A stretch of 64,000 nt of DNA from Novosphingobium silvae (GTDB lineage: Bacteria; Pseudomonadota; Alphaproteobacteria; Sphingomonadales; Sphingomonadaceae): assembly GCF_009856825.1 (NCBI RefSeq), contig NZ_WVTD01000007.1:124001-188000 (forward strand). The letters are read 5' to 3'. The notes beneath the pieces are model-generated. The model saw only the letters and a program-made list of their open reading frames with translations, ran no database searches and was not told the DNA's origin. Shown here piece after piece: positions 33,627-41,900 of this stretch (position 1 is its first letter; every line of letters starts with the position of its first letter). The position numbers and the translations under genes are program-made.

Positions 33627-34163
33627 ATGAACGACGACACCGCTCGCGGAGCGAAACCCGCACTCACGAAAGACGAACTCGACGCGATCCTCAGCTATGA
33701 CGCAGATGCGGGGGAATTCACTCGCTTAGTAACGCGGGGAAAGTACAAGGCCGGTACCAAAGCTGGCTATGTTCACAGGCACCTTGGTTATGTCGAGATC
33801 AAGGTCAACGGTCAGGCCTACTATGCCCACCGCCTCGCTCACTTGACTATGACTGGCGAGTGGCCCTCTGGCCAGATGGACCATCGCAATCACATCAAGT
33901 GGGACAATCGGTGGAGCAATCTGCGACCTGCTAGCCGCGCTCAAAACGTCTATAACCAAAAGGGTTGGTCATCCTCGGGTTACAAATGCATCGCGGTGTA
34001 TGAGACCAAAAGCTTCGGGACGCGGTTCGCGGTCAAGGTTCAGCGCGGCGATACCCGCTATCAGAACGTTTTCGGCGATCTCGACAACGCCATCAACTAT
34101 CGTGACGAAGTCATCCGCAAGCACGATGGCGAGTTCGCGCAAACCGGCCATCGCGACGACTGA
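33627..34163 (+). CDS. HNH homing-type endonuclease
   Basis: A 178-residue protein with the HNH_3 core (MDHRNHIKWDNRWSNLRPAS at about 85-105, with the leading His in YYAHRLAHL). An AP2-like region follows (GTRFAVKVQRGDTRYQ, then FGDLDNAINYRDEVIRKHDG). This two-part layout is typical of free-standing phage homing endonucleases. It starts directly after a TAAATA box and ends in a bidirectional terminator shared with hicB. Confidence 0.9.
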   Translation: MNDDTARGAKPALTKDELDAILSYDADAGEFTRLVTRGKYKAGTKAGYVHRHLGYVEIKVNGQAYYAHRLAHLTMTGEWPSGQMDHRNHIKWDNRWSNLRPASRAQNVYNQKGWSSSGYKCIAVYETKSFGTRFAVKVQRGDTRYQNVFGDLDNAINYRDEVIRKHDGEFAQTGHRDD

Positions 34164-34190
34164 GTTTTCAAAACGCGAGAGAGGAAAAAG

Positions 34191-34219
34191 AAAAAGGCCG
34201 GGGTGATCCCGGCCTTTCG
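34191..34219. terminator. Bidirectional terminator between HNH gene and hicB
   Basis: AAAGGCCGGG/CCCGGCCTTT around a 5-base loop. T-rich on both sides: TTTCGCTTT on plus, TTTTTCTTTTT on minus. It serves the rightward HNH gene and the leftward hicA-hicB pair. Confidence 0.85.
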
Positions 34220-34231
34220 CTTTGCGGCCAA

Positions 34232-34804
34232 TCAGCCGTGGGTTGTTTCCCTCTTGGCCTTCGCGGCCAAAGCCGTTGCAAGGGCTAGGTGACCTTGAGG
34301 ATGCGCCGCATAGGGCTGTGGAAGCAGCATTTGAGATTGCAATATGGTTTTCCATATGGATGCCGCAGAAGAGTTTCGGTCCAAACCTCCCGCGTTATCA
34401 GAAGCCCAAAGGCTGTAGGGCAGGGCAGTGACGGGGAATTCATATGCGCGCCCATCATCATCGGTGACGCGATGAGTAGCCGCCTGATGCAAGGCATTCT
34501 CAGCCCACTCATTGAGTGATTTGCCCTCGATCTCCGCTGCGATTGCCGCTTCGCGATGAACCTCAGGATTGAGGCGAAACATCACTTTGCCGCTGAAGGT
34601 CTTGTGCGGCTCTTTCCCAAGTTCCTCGCAAGACTCAAGGTAGTCATCGACAGCGGCGTGGAACATCGTCTCAAACTCGGCCACACCATCGGCCTCAAAC
34701 ATGATGATGTCTTGTATGCCGATGAGCCGCCCAACGAGCGCACCATCTTCCGGGCTATATTCGACGCGGGTAGAATACCCCTTATAAGTCATCACATTCT
34801 TCAT
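34232..34804 (-). CDS. hicB: HicB-family antitoxin
   Basis: A 190-residue antitoxin. The N-terminal HicB fold is clear (MTYKGYSTRVEYSPEDGALV, GRLIGIQDIIMFEADGV, FHAAVDDYLESCEELGKEP). A ribbon-helix-helix DNA-binding part follows (FSGKVMFRLNPEVHREAAIA, GKSLNEWAENALH). The last 70 residues have no match and make it longer than the usual 110-140 residues. It overlaps hicA by 4 bases. It should neutralise HicA and repress the operon. Confidence 0.93.
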   Translation of the reverse strand: MKNVMTYKGYSTRVEYSPEDGALVGRLIGIQDIIMFEADGVAEFETMFHAAVDDYLESCEELGKEPHKTFSGKVMFRLNPEVHREAAIAAEIEGKSLNEWAENALHQAATHRVTDDDGRAYEFPVTALPYSLWASDNAGGLDRNSSAASIWKTILQSQMLLPQPYAAHPQGHLALATALAAKAKRETTHG

Positions 34805-35058
34805 GGCCGGTGTCCTAGTTGAATCAGATATTCACGGAATCCCCTGATCATATATGGTTTAGCTTCCTTGCCGGGGTGGGGGCGGTGGAAGCTTAGGTAC
34901 TCCCCAGCGGGTCCAATGAATTTGACCCCGGACCCTTTGCCTTCCTTCACCGTCACGCCCAGCGAGACCAGCAAGCGTTCGATATCGGCAAAAACGATGG
35001 TGGCTGACGCGGGGTCAGTCCATATCGCTTCAAGCGTCTTTCTCTGCTTGCTGTTCAT
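34801..35058 (-). CDS. hicA: HicA-family toxin (mRNA interferase)
   Basis: An 85-residue toxin (MNSKQRKTLEAIWTDPAS). It has the HicA signature VSLGVTVKEGKGSGVKFIG and SFHRPHPGKEAKPYMI with the catalytic His region. HicA toxins cleave mRNA. The start at 35058 is chosen over a codon at 35100 because it matches family length and lies on the operator palindrome. Order toxin then antitoxin, as usual for hicAB. Confidence 0.92.
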   Translation of the reverse strand: MNSKQRKTLEAIWTDPASATIVFADIERLLVSLGVTVKEGKGSGVKFIGPAGEYLSFHRPHPGKEAKPYMIRGFREYLIQLGHRP

Positions 35059-35084
35059 GCTAGCATGATAAGACGTGCTAGCAC
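35057..35084. promoter_or_regulatory. Twin palindromic operator of hicAB
   Basis: Two copies of the self-complementary TGCTAGCA, extended to ATGCTAGCAT (35057-35066) and GTGCTAGCAC (35075-35084), centred 18 bases apart. The first overlaps the hicA start codon. Ribbon-helix-helix HicB proteins bind such paired palindromes. Confidence 0.7.
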
Positions 35085-35151
35085 CTTGTGCAAGCCCCAA
35101 ACAGAAAGGTTTTGAACTCCGACAGCCCGCGCCCCGGTGAACGACAGATGC

Positions 35152-35157
35152 TAAATA
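35152..35157 (+). promoter_or_regulatory. TAAATA box before the 29-codon ORF
   Basis: CTAAATA 3 bases before the ATG at 35161. Confidence 0.5.
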
Positions 35158-35160
35158 ACA

Positions 35161-35250
35161 ATGACCCCTCCGGTTGGTTTTGATTTGGGGCGCGGCACAA
35201 AATCTTGGCGGATAGGTGTCGCGGCCTACCCTTTTATGGCCTCACCCTAA
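35161..35250 (+). CDS. 29-residue ORF leading into the endolysin gene
   Basis: ATG at 35161 after a TAAATA box. Its stop codon TAA (35248-35250) is the first half of the next TAAATA box. The product starts MTPPVGFDLGRGTKSWR and has no recognisable property. It may be a leader peptide coupling expression of the endolysin. Confidence 0.35.
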   Translation: MTPPVGFDLGRGTKSWRIGVAAYPFMASP

Positions 35251-35253
35251 ATA
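35248..35253 (+). promoter_or_regulatory. TAAATA box before the endolysin gene
   Basis: CTAAATA 4 bases before the ATG at 35258; the hexamer includes the stop codon of the upstream 29-codon ORF. Confidence 0.55.
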
Positions 35254-35257
35254 TGGG

Positions 35258-35890
35258 ATGACCCCCAAGCTCACCCCGGAAATCCTCAAGGCCGCATTCC
35301 CCCGCATCACCCCTGCCAACGCCAAGATGGTCGCGCAGAACGCGCCGAAAGCGATGGCGAAATTCAATATCACTGGCGTTCGTCGTGTTTCCGCATTTCT
35401 CGCCCAATGCGCCCATGAGTCCGCGTTGTTCACCGCGCGGGTCGAGAACCTCTGGTACAGTGCGCATGGCCTCCAACGGGTGTTCCCGAGGTATTTCCCG
35501 ACCCGCGAACTGGCCGAAGCCTATGCCTATCAACCTTCACGGATCGCGGCGCGCGTGTACGCAAATCGCATGGGGAACGGTGACGAGAAGTCCGGGCAGG
35601 GCTGGGTGCACCGGGGCTCCGGCTTCATCCAACTTACCGGCAAGGCCAACCAAACGGCGTTCGCCAAGGCGATGGGCAAGACCCTTGAGGAGACGGTCGA
35701 GTATCTGAAAACGGACGAGGGTGCTTTCATGTCGGCGGCATGGTTCTGGTCCACCACTCGTCTGAATGATCTCGCGGACGGTTGGCAGATTACGCTCATA
35801 TCATCGAGGATCAACGGCAAGAACCCGGCCCATGGGCTGGCCGAGCGGAAAGCCTACTCCAACTCCCTCCTCAAGGCCTTTGCGATATGA
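35258..35890 (+). CDS. Endolysin, glycoside hydrolase family 19
   Basis: A 210-residue chitinase-like muramidase (MTPKLTPEILKAAFPRITPA). Catalytic Glu region FLAQCAHESALFTARVENL at about 47-65, then GRGFIQLTGK-type residues (HRGSGFIQLTGKANQTAF at about 127-144). GH19 enzymes are common phage endolysins in alphaproteobacteria. The start at 35258 is chosen because it sits 4 bases after a TAAATA box; the upstream residues from 35216 do not match the family. No signal sequence, so a holin should be needed. Confidence 0.92.
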   Translation: MTPKLTPEILKAAFPRITPANAKMVAQNAPKAMAKFNITGVRRVSAFLAQCAHESALFTARVENLWYSAHGLQRVFPRYFPTRELAEAYAYQPSRIAARVYANRMGNGDEKSGQGWVHRGSGFIQLTGKANQTAFAKAMGKTLEETVEYLKTDEGAFMSAAWFWSTTRLNDLADGWQITLISSRINGKNPAHGLAERKAYSNSLLKAFAI

Positions 35891-36125
35891 AGCCTCTGCT
35901 GATCCAGATCATGCAATGCCATGCCGCGTACATCGTCGCTGGAATTGCAATGGACATTGCTAAGGCGACCCAGACATCGGCCAGTCTGTCATTGGCACTC
36001 GGATCGCCATTGGCAACAGCGGTCTGGTAATCAGACCAAAGGAAACCAGCGCCTATCAAGAAAATCAGCGCGATGCTGATCATGGATATGATCAAGATTC
36101 GGTGCAGTCCACGACGGTAGTTCAT
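35871..36125 (-). CDS. Small two-helix membrane protein
   Basis: An 84-residue protein with two hydrophobic segments (about 10-30 and 54-75) and a basic N-terminus (MNYRRGLHRILIISMIS). Its 3' end overlaps the convergent endolysin gene by 20 bases. GAGG lies before the ATG. It could be a holin, or a membrane-exclusion protein; no family recognised. Confidence 0.45.
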   Translation of the reverse strand: MNYRRGLHRILIISMISIALIFLIGAGFLWSDYQTAVANGDPSANDRLADVWVALAMSIAIPATMYAAWHCMIWISRGFISQRP

Positions 36126-36259
36126 TGTATTCCTCAGGTAGTGACCGAATGAAGAATGCGACGTGTCAACGCGAATGGGCAAGCGAAACAAGAGCTACTT
36201 CGGGTGCAACTTGCTCAGGAAATGATGCGCAACACCGCGCCTGCCAATCAGCATTCGGC

Positions 36260-36265
36260 TAAATA
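36260..36265 (+). promoter_or_regulatory. TAAATA box before the 53-residue ORF
   Basis: CTAAATA 7 bases before the ATG at 36273. It decides the start over an upstream codon at 36156. Confidence 0.55.
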
Positions 36266-36272
36266 CAGGACC

Positions 36273-36434
36273 ATGAACGACACGATAGAGGCGTTGCGCG
36301 CTGCCCTAGAGCGCGCTGAGGCTGCCGGGGATAGTATGGGGGCCTCCCGTAGTGCATTGGCGCTCTCAGCCGCCCTGATGGTTCGAGAGGCCGTCTCGGT
36401 GGTAGCCGTGCTGAAAGGCCAACGTCGCCCGTGA
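36273..36434 (+). CDS. 53-residue protein, unknown
   Basis: Starts MNDTIEALRAALERAEAAGD; alpha-helical, Ala-rich. The start follows a TAAATA box. Unknown function, likely a small late protein in the lysis region. Confidence 0.5.
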   Translation: MNDTIEALRAALERAEAAGDSMGASRSALALSAALMVREAVSVVAVLKGQRRP

Positions 36435-36561
36435 CGCTCGACGATGATGCTTAGGCCGATCCCCGGAACCAGACGGTCAGGCTTGCAACATTTTAATCGG
36501 CAAAGCGGACCAGCGGGAAGCGCCCCATTGCCGCCATAGCTTCAATTGCTAAAGTCGGACA

Positions 36562-36873
36562 ATGTCTTTGGAGATTGCTGCCCTCATCGCTCTTTTCGGC
36601 GTTCCGATCTATGATCGGCTACTCACCTCTCATGTCGCGTCATTCATGCGCAGTTTCAACTACCGCTACAGACCGTTCACTGGACTTAGGTGGTTGAGTT
36701 ACATCGCACTTTTGATCGGAACCTTCGTCACGTTCCTAATGGCCGAGCCACCTGAAGAGAGAATATGGGTGGGTTTGCCGTGGTTGGGTGCGATGCTCTT
36801 TCATGGTGTTGTGGTCATGATAGACATATTTCGGCAGCGGGCTGACGCGGCTGTGCGATCAGACGACAACTAA
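36562..36873 (+). CDS. Small membrane protein with three hydrophobic segments
   Basis: A 103-residue protein (MSLEIAALIALFGVPIYDRL) with helices at about 3-20, 45-63 and 72-90. It may be a holin or a superinfection-exclusion protein. The leader has GCTAAAGTC 7 bases before the start, a degenerate form of the TAAATA box. Confidence 0.5.
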   Translation: MSLEIAALIALFGVPIYDRLLTSHVASFMRSFNYRYRPFTGLRWLSYIALLIGTFVTFLMAEPPEERIWVGLPWLGAMLFHGVVVMIDIFRQRADAAVRSDDN

Positions 36874-36924
36874 CCACCCCTTCCGGCCATCAAGCGACAG
36901 CAAGCCGGTGTTCGGAAGCGAACG

Positions 36925-37119
36925 CTAGCCGCCTTCTCTGGCCGCCCTTGAAGCCTTCTCAGCGCGCTTCGCCATGACTTTATCCAAGAGTTGCCAGCTA
37001 AACCATATGAACGCGGGCAGGGCCATGACGACGGTGGCAACCGTTGAGGTCGTCACCGCGACCCCCACTACCGGAAGGCACACGGTGCTGACATCGCAAA
37101 CTGCCTTGGCGTCGATCAC
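36925..37119 (-). CDS. Single-helix membrane protein, holin/spanin-like candidate
   Basis: A 64-residue protein with one membrane segment (about 12-45, VSTVCLPVVGVAVTTSTVAT) and a basic tail (KVMAKRAEKASRAAREGG). It overlaps the gene at 37116 by 4 bases. Probably part of the lysis set. Confidence 0.5.
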   Translation of the reverse strand: MIDAKAVCDVSTVCLPVVGVAVTTSTVATVVMALPAFIWFSWQLLDKVMAKRAEKASRAAREGG

Positions 37120-37328
37120 TGGTCAGCCTCAGGGCGGGCACCCGTCCAAGCACCGCCAACGCCGCCGATGACGATTTCAATGGCAAGCGCGATCTGGTCG
37201 GCGTCGAGCGCCCAACCGAGTAGGTGGGTCGTACCAAGCGCCGCGATCACCGCGACAAAACGACGGTGTGCGGCATCACCAAGGTAGGTGATGGCAGATT
37301 TCGAGAGGGATTTCAGTGTCGAGGTCAT
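37116..37328 (-). CDS. Holin-like small membrane protein
   Basis: A 70-residue protein (MTSTLKSLSKSAITYLGDAA) with two hydrophobic stretches (about 22-40 and 45-60). It is close in size and charge to phage holins. The start follows a TAAATA box, 4 bases upstream, that also carries the stop codon of the preceding gene. Confidence 0.55.
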   Translation of the reverse strand: MTSTLKSLSKSAITYLGDAAHRRFVAVIAALGTTHLLGWALDADQIALAIEIVIGGVGGAWTGARPEADQ

Positions 37329-37332
37329 CCCC

Positions 37333-37338
37333 TATTTA
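37333..37338 (-). promoter_or_regulatory. TAAATA box before the holin-like gene
   Basis: CTAAATA on the minus strand, 4 bases (GGGG) before the ATG at 37328. The TAA is also the stop of the gene ending at 37336. Confidence 0.55.
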
Positions 37339-37845
37339 GCCAGCAGAGGAATCCATCTTCATCGTGATGAGGCGGAAATTCGACCGGCAGCACATGTATG
37401 CGAGCGTGTAGTGCTCAGGCGTGAGGTCTAATTCGAGGGTGTCGTACCACAGAGAATCCTTCATTGATTTCTCAAAAGTCCTTGGGTTGTGCCCAGCGGT
37501 GAAGACACGGGTCGCCCACACAACTTCCTTGGTCGCAACAAGGACGTGAGTGTCGCTCCACGATGGCAGTATGGTCTCACGGCATAAGTTGGCCATCAAC
37601 TCGTGACGCCCGTCAGTGGCTATAGCCCAGTTCAGCCCACCGGGCGGCTCTCCTGCATGAGGCGCTAGAATTCCACGAGGCCATGGCTCTAAAGACGGAA
37701 AAGCTATCCCTGCGCGTTTACAGTACGAGGCAAGCCAAGCTTCTGTGCACACGACGTCAGTGTCGTTCGCGCGACCATTCCGCCAAGGTGGCAGGAAACC
37801 TCCGTGCACCGCTGCGCGAGACCCGATGAGCACGGGCATCGTCAT
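37336..37845 (-). CDS. Phage protein after the tail fibre cluster, unknown
   Basis: A 169-residue protein (MTMPVLIGSRAAVHGGFLPP). The start at 37845 overlaps the upstream stop by 4 bases (ATGA). It contains several Trp and Cys residues (VVCTEAWLASYCKRAG). No family recognised; probably a tail-tip accessory or receptor-binding helper. Confidence 0.5.
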   Translation of the reverse strand: MTMPVLIGSRAAVHGGFLPPWRNGRANDTDVVCTEAWLASYCKRAGIAFPSLEPWPRGILAPHAGEPPGGLNWAIATDGRHELMANLCRETILPSWSDTHVLVATKEVVWATRVFTAGHNPRTFEKSMKDSLWYDTLELDLTPEHYTLAYMCCRSNFRLITMKMDSSAG

Positions 37846-38576
37846 AAGTTGGTGAGGTCCACGATCCACATGGGAGAAGGCTGTCCCGAACTGTCGTCCC
37901 ATCCATACGTCTTGCCGGTGCCCGCTGTCTCATGGTCGATGTAATCCACCGTGGAGCCGGTCCATTTCAACGCTCCGATCCAGTTCAAACGCACAAAGGT
38001 AACCTGCCCCGATAGGGAGTCGCCTCGCTCTTCGATACGCGACGACCAAAATGGTCCAATTCCCATGTTTCCGAATTTTCGTGAGCCATCGTAGCTTTGT
38101 GGGTAAGCGCCATTGCCGCCGTTGGCACCTTGGTTGGATGTATAATCCGACGCCATCGCGTGTAGCTTAAGCGTGGGGTATATGTCGCTCATCAGCAATT
38201 CGGCACTCGCGCTTGATATCTCCAGCCCAAAACCGCTTCCGCGCCCAAGGCCGCTGACCTTGTCGAAAATGAACCACTCCACGGAAGGGCCGACCTCCGA
38301 ATGGATCGTGTAGAGCGTCCACGTCCATGTGTTGCCCGATTTCTGCACCGACCAGATGCCTGCGTAACAGTTGTTTGCGCGTATCACCATTTTTGGGGCG
38401 TTGCCTGAATTGTGACTGATGTTGACCGATTGCCACCCTACGTTAGCCTGAGTGTTCGACGATCCGGCCCCCGCAGCCGGGTACCATACGCCTTTATTTA
38501 CCAACGACGGGTTGGGATTCGATCCGTCGATCTGAAGCGTGTTGAAGTCGTTGAGGATGTTGATGCCGAACGCCAT
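37842..38576 (-). CDS. Phage tail accessory protein, unknown
   Basis: A 244-residue Gly/Ser/Trp-rich protein (MAFGINILNDFNTLQIDGSN) that looks like beta-rich tail tip proteins. The start at 38576 overlaps the stop of the DUF6453-like gene by one base (TGATG). Length and position after the J-like gene suggest a receptor-binding or side-fibre protein. Confidence 0.55.
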   Translation of the reverse strand: MAFGINILNDFNTLQIDGSNPNPSLVNKGVWYPAAGAGSSNTQANVGWQSVNISHNSGNAPKMVIRANNCYAGIWSVQKSGNTWTWTLYTIHSEVGPSVEWFIFDKVSGLGRGSGFGLEISSASAELLMSDIYPTLKLHAMASDYTSNQGANGGNGAYPQSYDGSRKFGNMGIGPFWSSRIEERGDSLSGQVTFVRLNWIGALKWTGSTVDYIDHETAGTGKTYGWDDSSGQPSPMWIVDLTNL

Positions 38577-38908
38577 CAGCGATAGCCCCATGTTATCATC
38601 GACTGGACATTCGACGGGCACTTATCGATGCGGTACCGATATTGAGAGGCGCTCAACACCTGCGCGCCACCATTCCAATCCTCTGGGTTCGCGAGCGCTC
38701 CAACGCATACTACCTCTACCCATAGCGTGCTGCCTGCCGGGACGCCGCCGACGTCGATTGTCCGCCACGCCTGTGCCGCCCCGAATACCGCGCCGTTACG
38801 AGTGTCACCGGGGCCAACAATTGATGTCCCAAGAATGGTAGCCGTGCGATGGGAGGTGTCCAGAATGACACCTCCTGATGAATTCATAAGTTGTAGTCCA
38901 TGAGCCAT
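38576..38908 (-). CDS. DUF6453-like phage protein
   Basis: A 110-residue protein (MAHGLQLMNSSGGVILDTSH) whose opening resembles DUF6453 proteins, which follow the J-like gene in many siphophages. It lies 11 bases after the fibre gene. There is no exact TAAATA box; the leader reads AAATAATAAGTAAG. Confidence 0.6.
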   Translation of the reverse strand: MAHGLQLMNSSGGVILDTSHRTATILGTSIVGPGDTRNGAVFGAAQAWRTIDVGGVPAGSTLWVEVVCVGALANPEDWNGGAQVLSASQYRYRIDKCPSNVQSMITWGYR

Positions 38909-38919
38909 AGACTTACTTA

Positions 38920-41900
38920 TTATTTGCTCAAATCGCCCAGCTTCACCCTCAAGACGTTGCTTGCGTCAAACACCTTGATCACGTTATCGCTGATCTCCAC
39001 GCGTTGGCCTGACGAGGCAGTGCGCAGGGTGCCGATGTTGGCCGTGATCGCACTGATGTTGGGGGTCACGATGTTGGCCCCGTCGATGACCGTCACCGAT
39101 CCCGGCGTCCAAGACATGAGCGTTGTCGCAGCGGGTGACGTCTCAGCGAACATCGCCTTGGCCATGAACAGATAGCTGTCGCTTTGCCCGCTCTTGGTGT
39201 TGTACTTACGGGTCATGATCCGGACAAAGCGGCAGTTTGCAGGCATTGTTGCGCGAACCCAGATGCGCTTGTATCCCCCCAGATGAGTGCCGCCAGCAGC
39301 CTCTTCATCGTTGGTGGCGTTTGCATCGCCGCCGACATAACCGATGTGATTCCAATTGGGATCAAGCAACTGTAGGTAAACCTGAGCGCGACACCTGTGC
39401 GCCCCGGTATAGATGGAATACTCGTATGTGCGACCCGGCTCCACATCGAATTCACGGGCTCCGCCGTTGGCTTGTGCCATTGGACGGACGTAGAAGCAGT
39501 CGCTGTAGCCGCTCCCGTACTGAGTTCCGTTCACCTGACGCAGACACCACGTCGAGCGATCCGGGAGATTCCAAGCGTCACCAACCGCGCCACCGCCATA
39601 CGAAAACTGGGAAGAACCAAGCAGCCACTCGCCCTTACCGTTCTTTTCGAAATGAGCGCCGCCAGCACTGTCGTTAATGTCCATAAACGAATTCGGGTTT
39701 ACATTCTGGCCAGCCCCCAACAGGAGGTTGCCGCCCATACCGATAGTCAGCTTGTCGGCAGAGATCGCGCCCGCTGCAATCTGCGCGGAGCTTATGCTGT
39801 TCGCGATGATCTTATCAGCAGCAAGGGTACCGGCTTGGATTCGGTCACCGTTGATGGTGTTCGCGGTCATCCGGTCGGTGGTGATCGTGCCCGCAATGAT
39901 CTTGGACGCGTTCAACGTGTTTGCGGTTATGCGGTCGCCATTGATGGTGTTGGCCGTCATCTGCGTGGTAGTGATTGACCCCGCGACGATCTTGGACGCG
40001 TTCAAGGTTCCGGCAGTGATGCGGTCGCCATTGATCGTGTTGGCCGTCATCTTGTCGGTCGTCACGGCCCCAGACTGGATTTTCTCCGCCGTCACAGCGC
40101 CTGCATCGAGCTTGCTCGTCTGGATGGCGTTTGCCGCGATGAGGTTGCCTGTGATCGTGCCATCGACGATCATCGTGCCGCCTGCCGCTTCGCGGAGCGT
40201 TACGCCGCCCACATCGATGAACCCGGTGAAGGCAGTACCCGAAGGCGTTTCCCAAAAGATGCGGATGCTAACGGCTGCGCTGTTGGTCGTAACCTTGGCC
40301 CGCTGGAGAATGGTCGATTGATCGCCTGCGGCAAATGTCATGGCCAGCACAGTTGACGTGTTCGCGCCCGCCGCGTTGAAATATTGGACATAGACATTCA
40401 CAGCCCGGTTTGAGCCGTTTGTGCAGCCGATCCCGACCTCATACGTGGTAGAGGGTTTGCAATAGATGCTGGGCGCGATGACCTGAGTGGTCTCCGTTCC
40501 CCGGTATCCATCGTTGCTATTGCCTGACCAAAGCTGCCAGAAACCCTTGCTGCCGCCCACTCGCCCGATCAGCGATTTGTCGGGGGCCGGTATCATCTCC
40601 CACCCGACGTTATACGCATTGCTCGCGTTCACGGGTGTCACCCGTCCAGTCTCGGCAAACGTGCCCTGAGACGGCCCCTTCCACCAGTTGATGTCCTGAC
40701 AGTAGGGATCGGGGAACAGGTTCTCACCTGAAATCTGGAGCTTTGAGGCCGAGGTCGTGTTGGCTGCGATCTCGTTACCTGTGATCGTGCCGCCAGCGAT
40801 CTTAGCCGCCGTTATGGAATTCGCGGCCATGTGGTTGGTCGTGATCGAGCCATCGACAATGAGGTTCGCACCATTTTTGCGATAGATGCGGATTTGGCCG
40901 ATGTAAAAATTGCCCGCCGTGTTGGACGCATAAAATTGCAAACGACCTTGGGTGGAGTTTGCCGGGGCAGTCGCGTTCACGGTTGCGCGGGTCCATGTTG
41001 TGGCGGCACTGGAGACGCCAACCGTGGCCGTGCTCGTCTGCGACCCATCAGGCCGCTCCCAACGAATTTGCACGTCGGCGCGCCCCGCTGCGCCTTCGGC
41101 AGCACGAGCGACAATCTCAAAGTAGACCTGTTCACCGGCCTCAACGCCGAACGTCGAATTGGCCAGTGCGACCCATCCAGCAGAAGCGGCAGGCGTCACA
41201 ACCAACACGTTGGCCTTACCCGCATAAGCGTTGGCCGCATCGGCGGCGATGGCAACCCTCCCGGAGGTAGGGAAGCCCTGTGCTGTGATCAGGTCGCCGT
41301 TTGGTGCCAAGTTGGTCAAGTCAGCGAGCGATAGTTCACGAGCCGTGATCGAGTTGGCCGCAATCTTGTCAGCCGTCAGGGTGTTTGCAGCGATGCGGTC
41401 ACCGTTGATCGACCCTGCCACCATGTGGTTGGTCTGGATCGAACCCGCCGCGATTTTGCCGCTGTTGACCGCGTTGGCCGTGATGTGGTCAGTCTCCACT
41501 GCACCGGCTTTGAGCTTCGCTGCGAGAGTAGCATTGCCCGCCCCGTCCACGACAAGGGCCTTTTGAAAGACGTTGCCCGTAGCGCTGGTGGCGAGGACGA
41601 TCTCGCCCGCTGCCATGGTGATGTTCGCGGTTCCCGCGTTGTCCACACGGGCGCTAATGATCGCTTGACCCGTCCCCGCGTTCGCGACCGTCTGCCAATA
41701 TGCGGACGTCTTACCCTCAAGGGCGGTGATCGACCCGGCTTGCGTCGTAACGGACGCTTCAGCGAAATTCTCAGGCCGCACCGAAACGCGGTAGACGTTA
41801 AGCGTCTTAGCGGTGGATGCTCCGAAATTGAGCCATTGCGACATCAAAAACACATGACCGCGCACTGTATTCGCGTTCGTGATCTGTACGCGCTTGCGGA

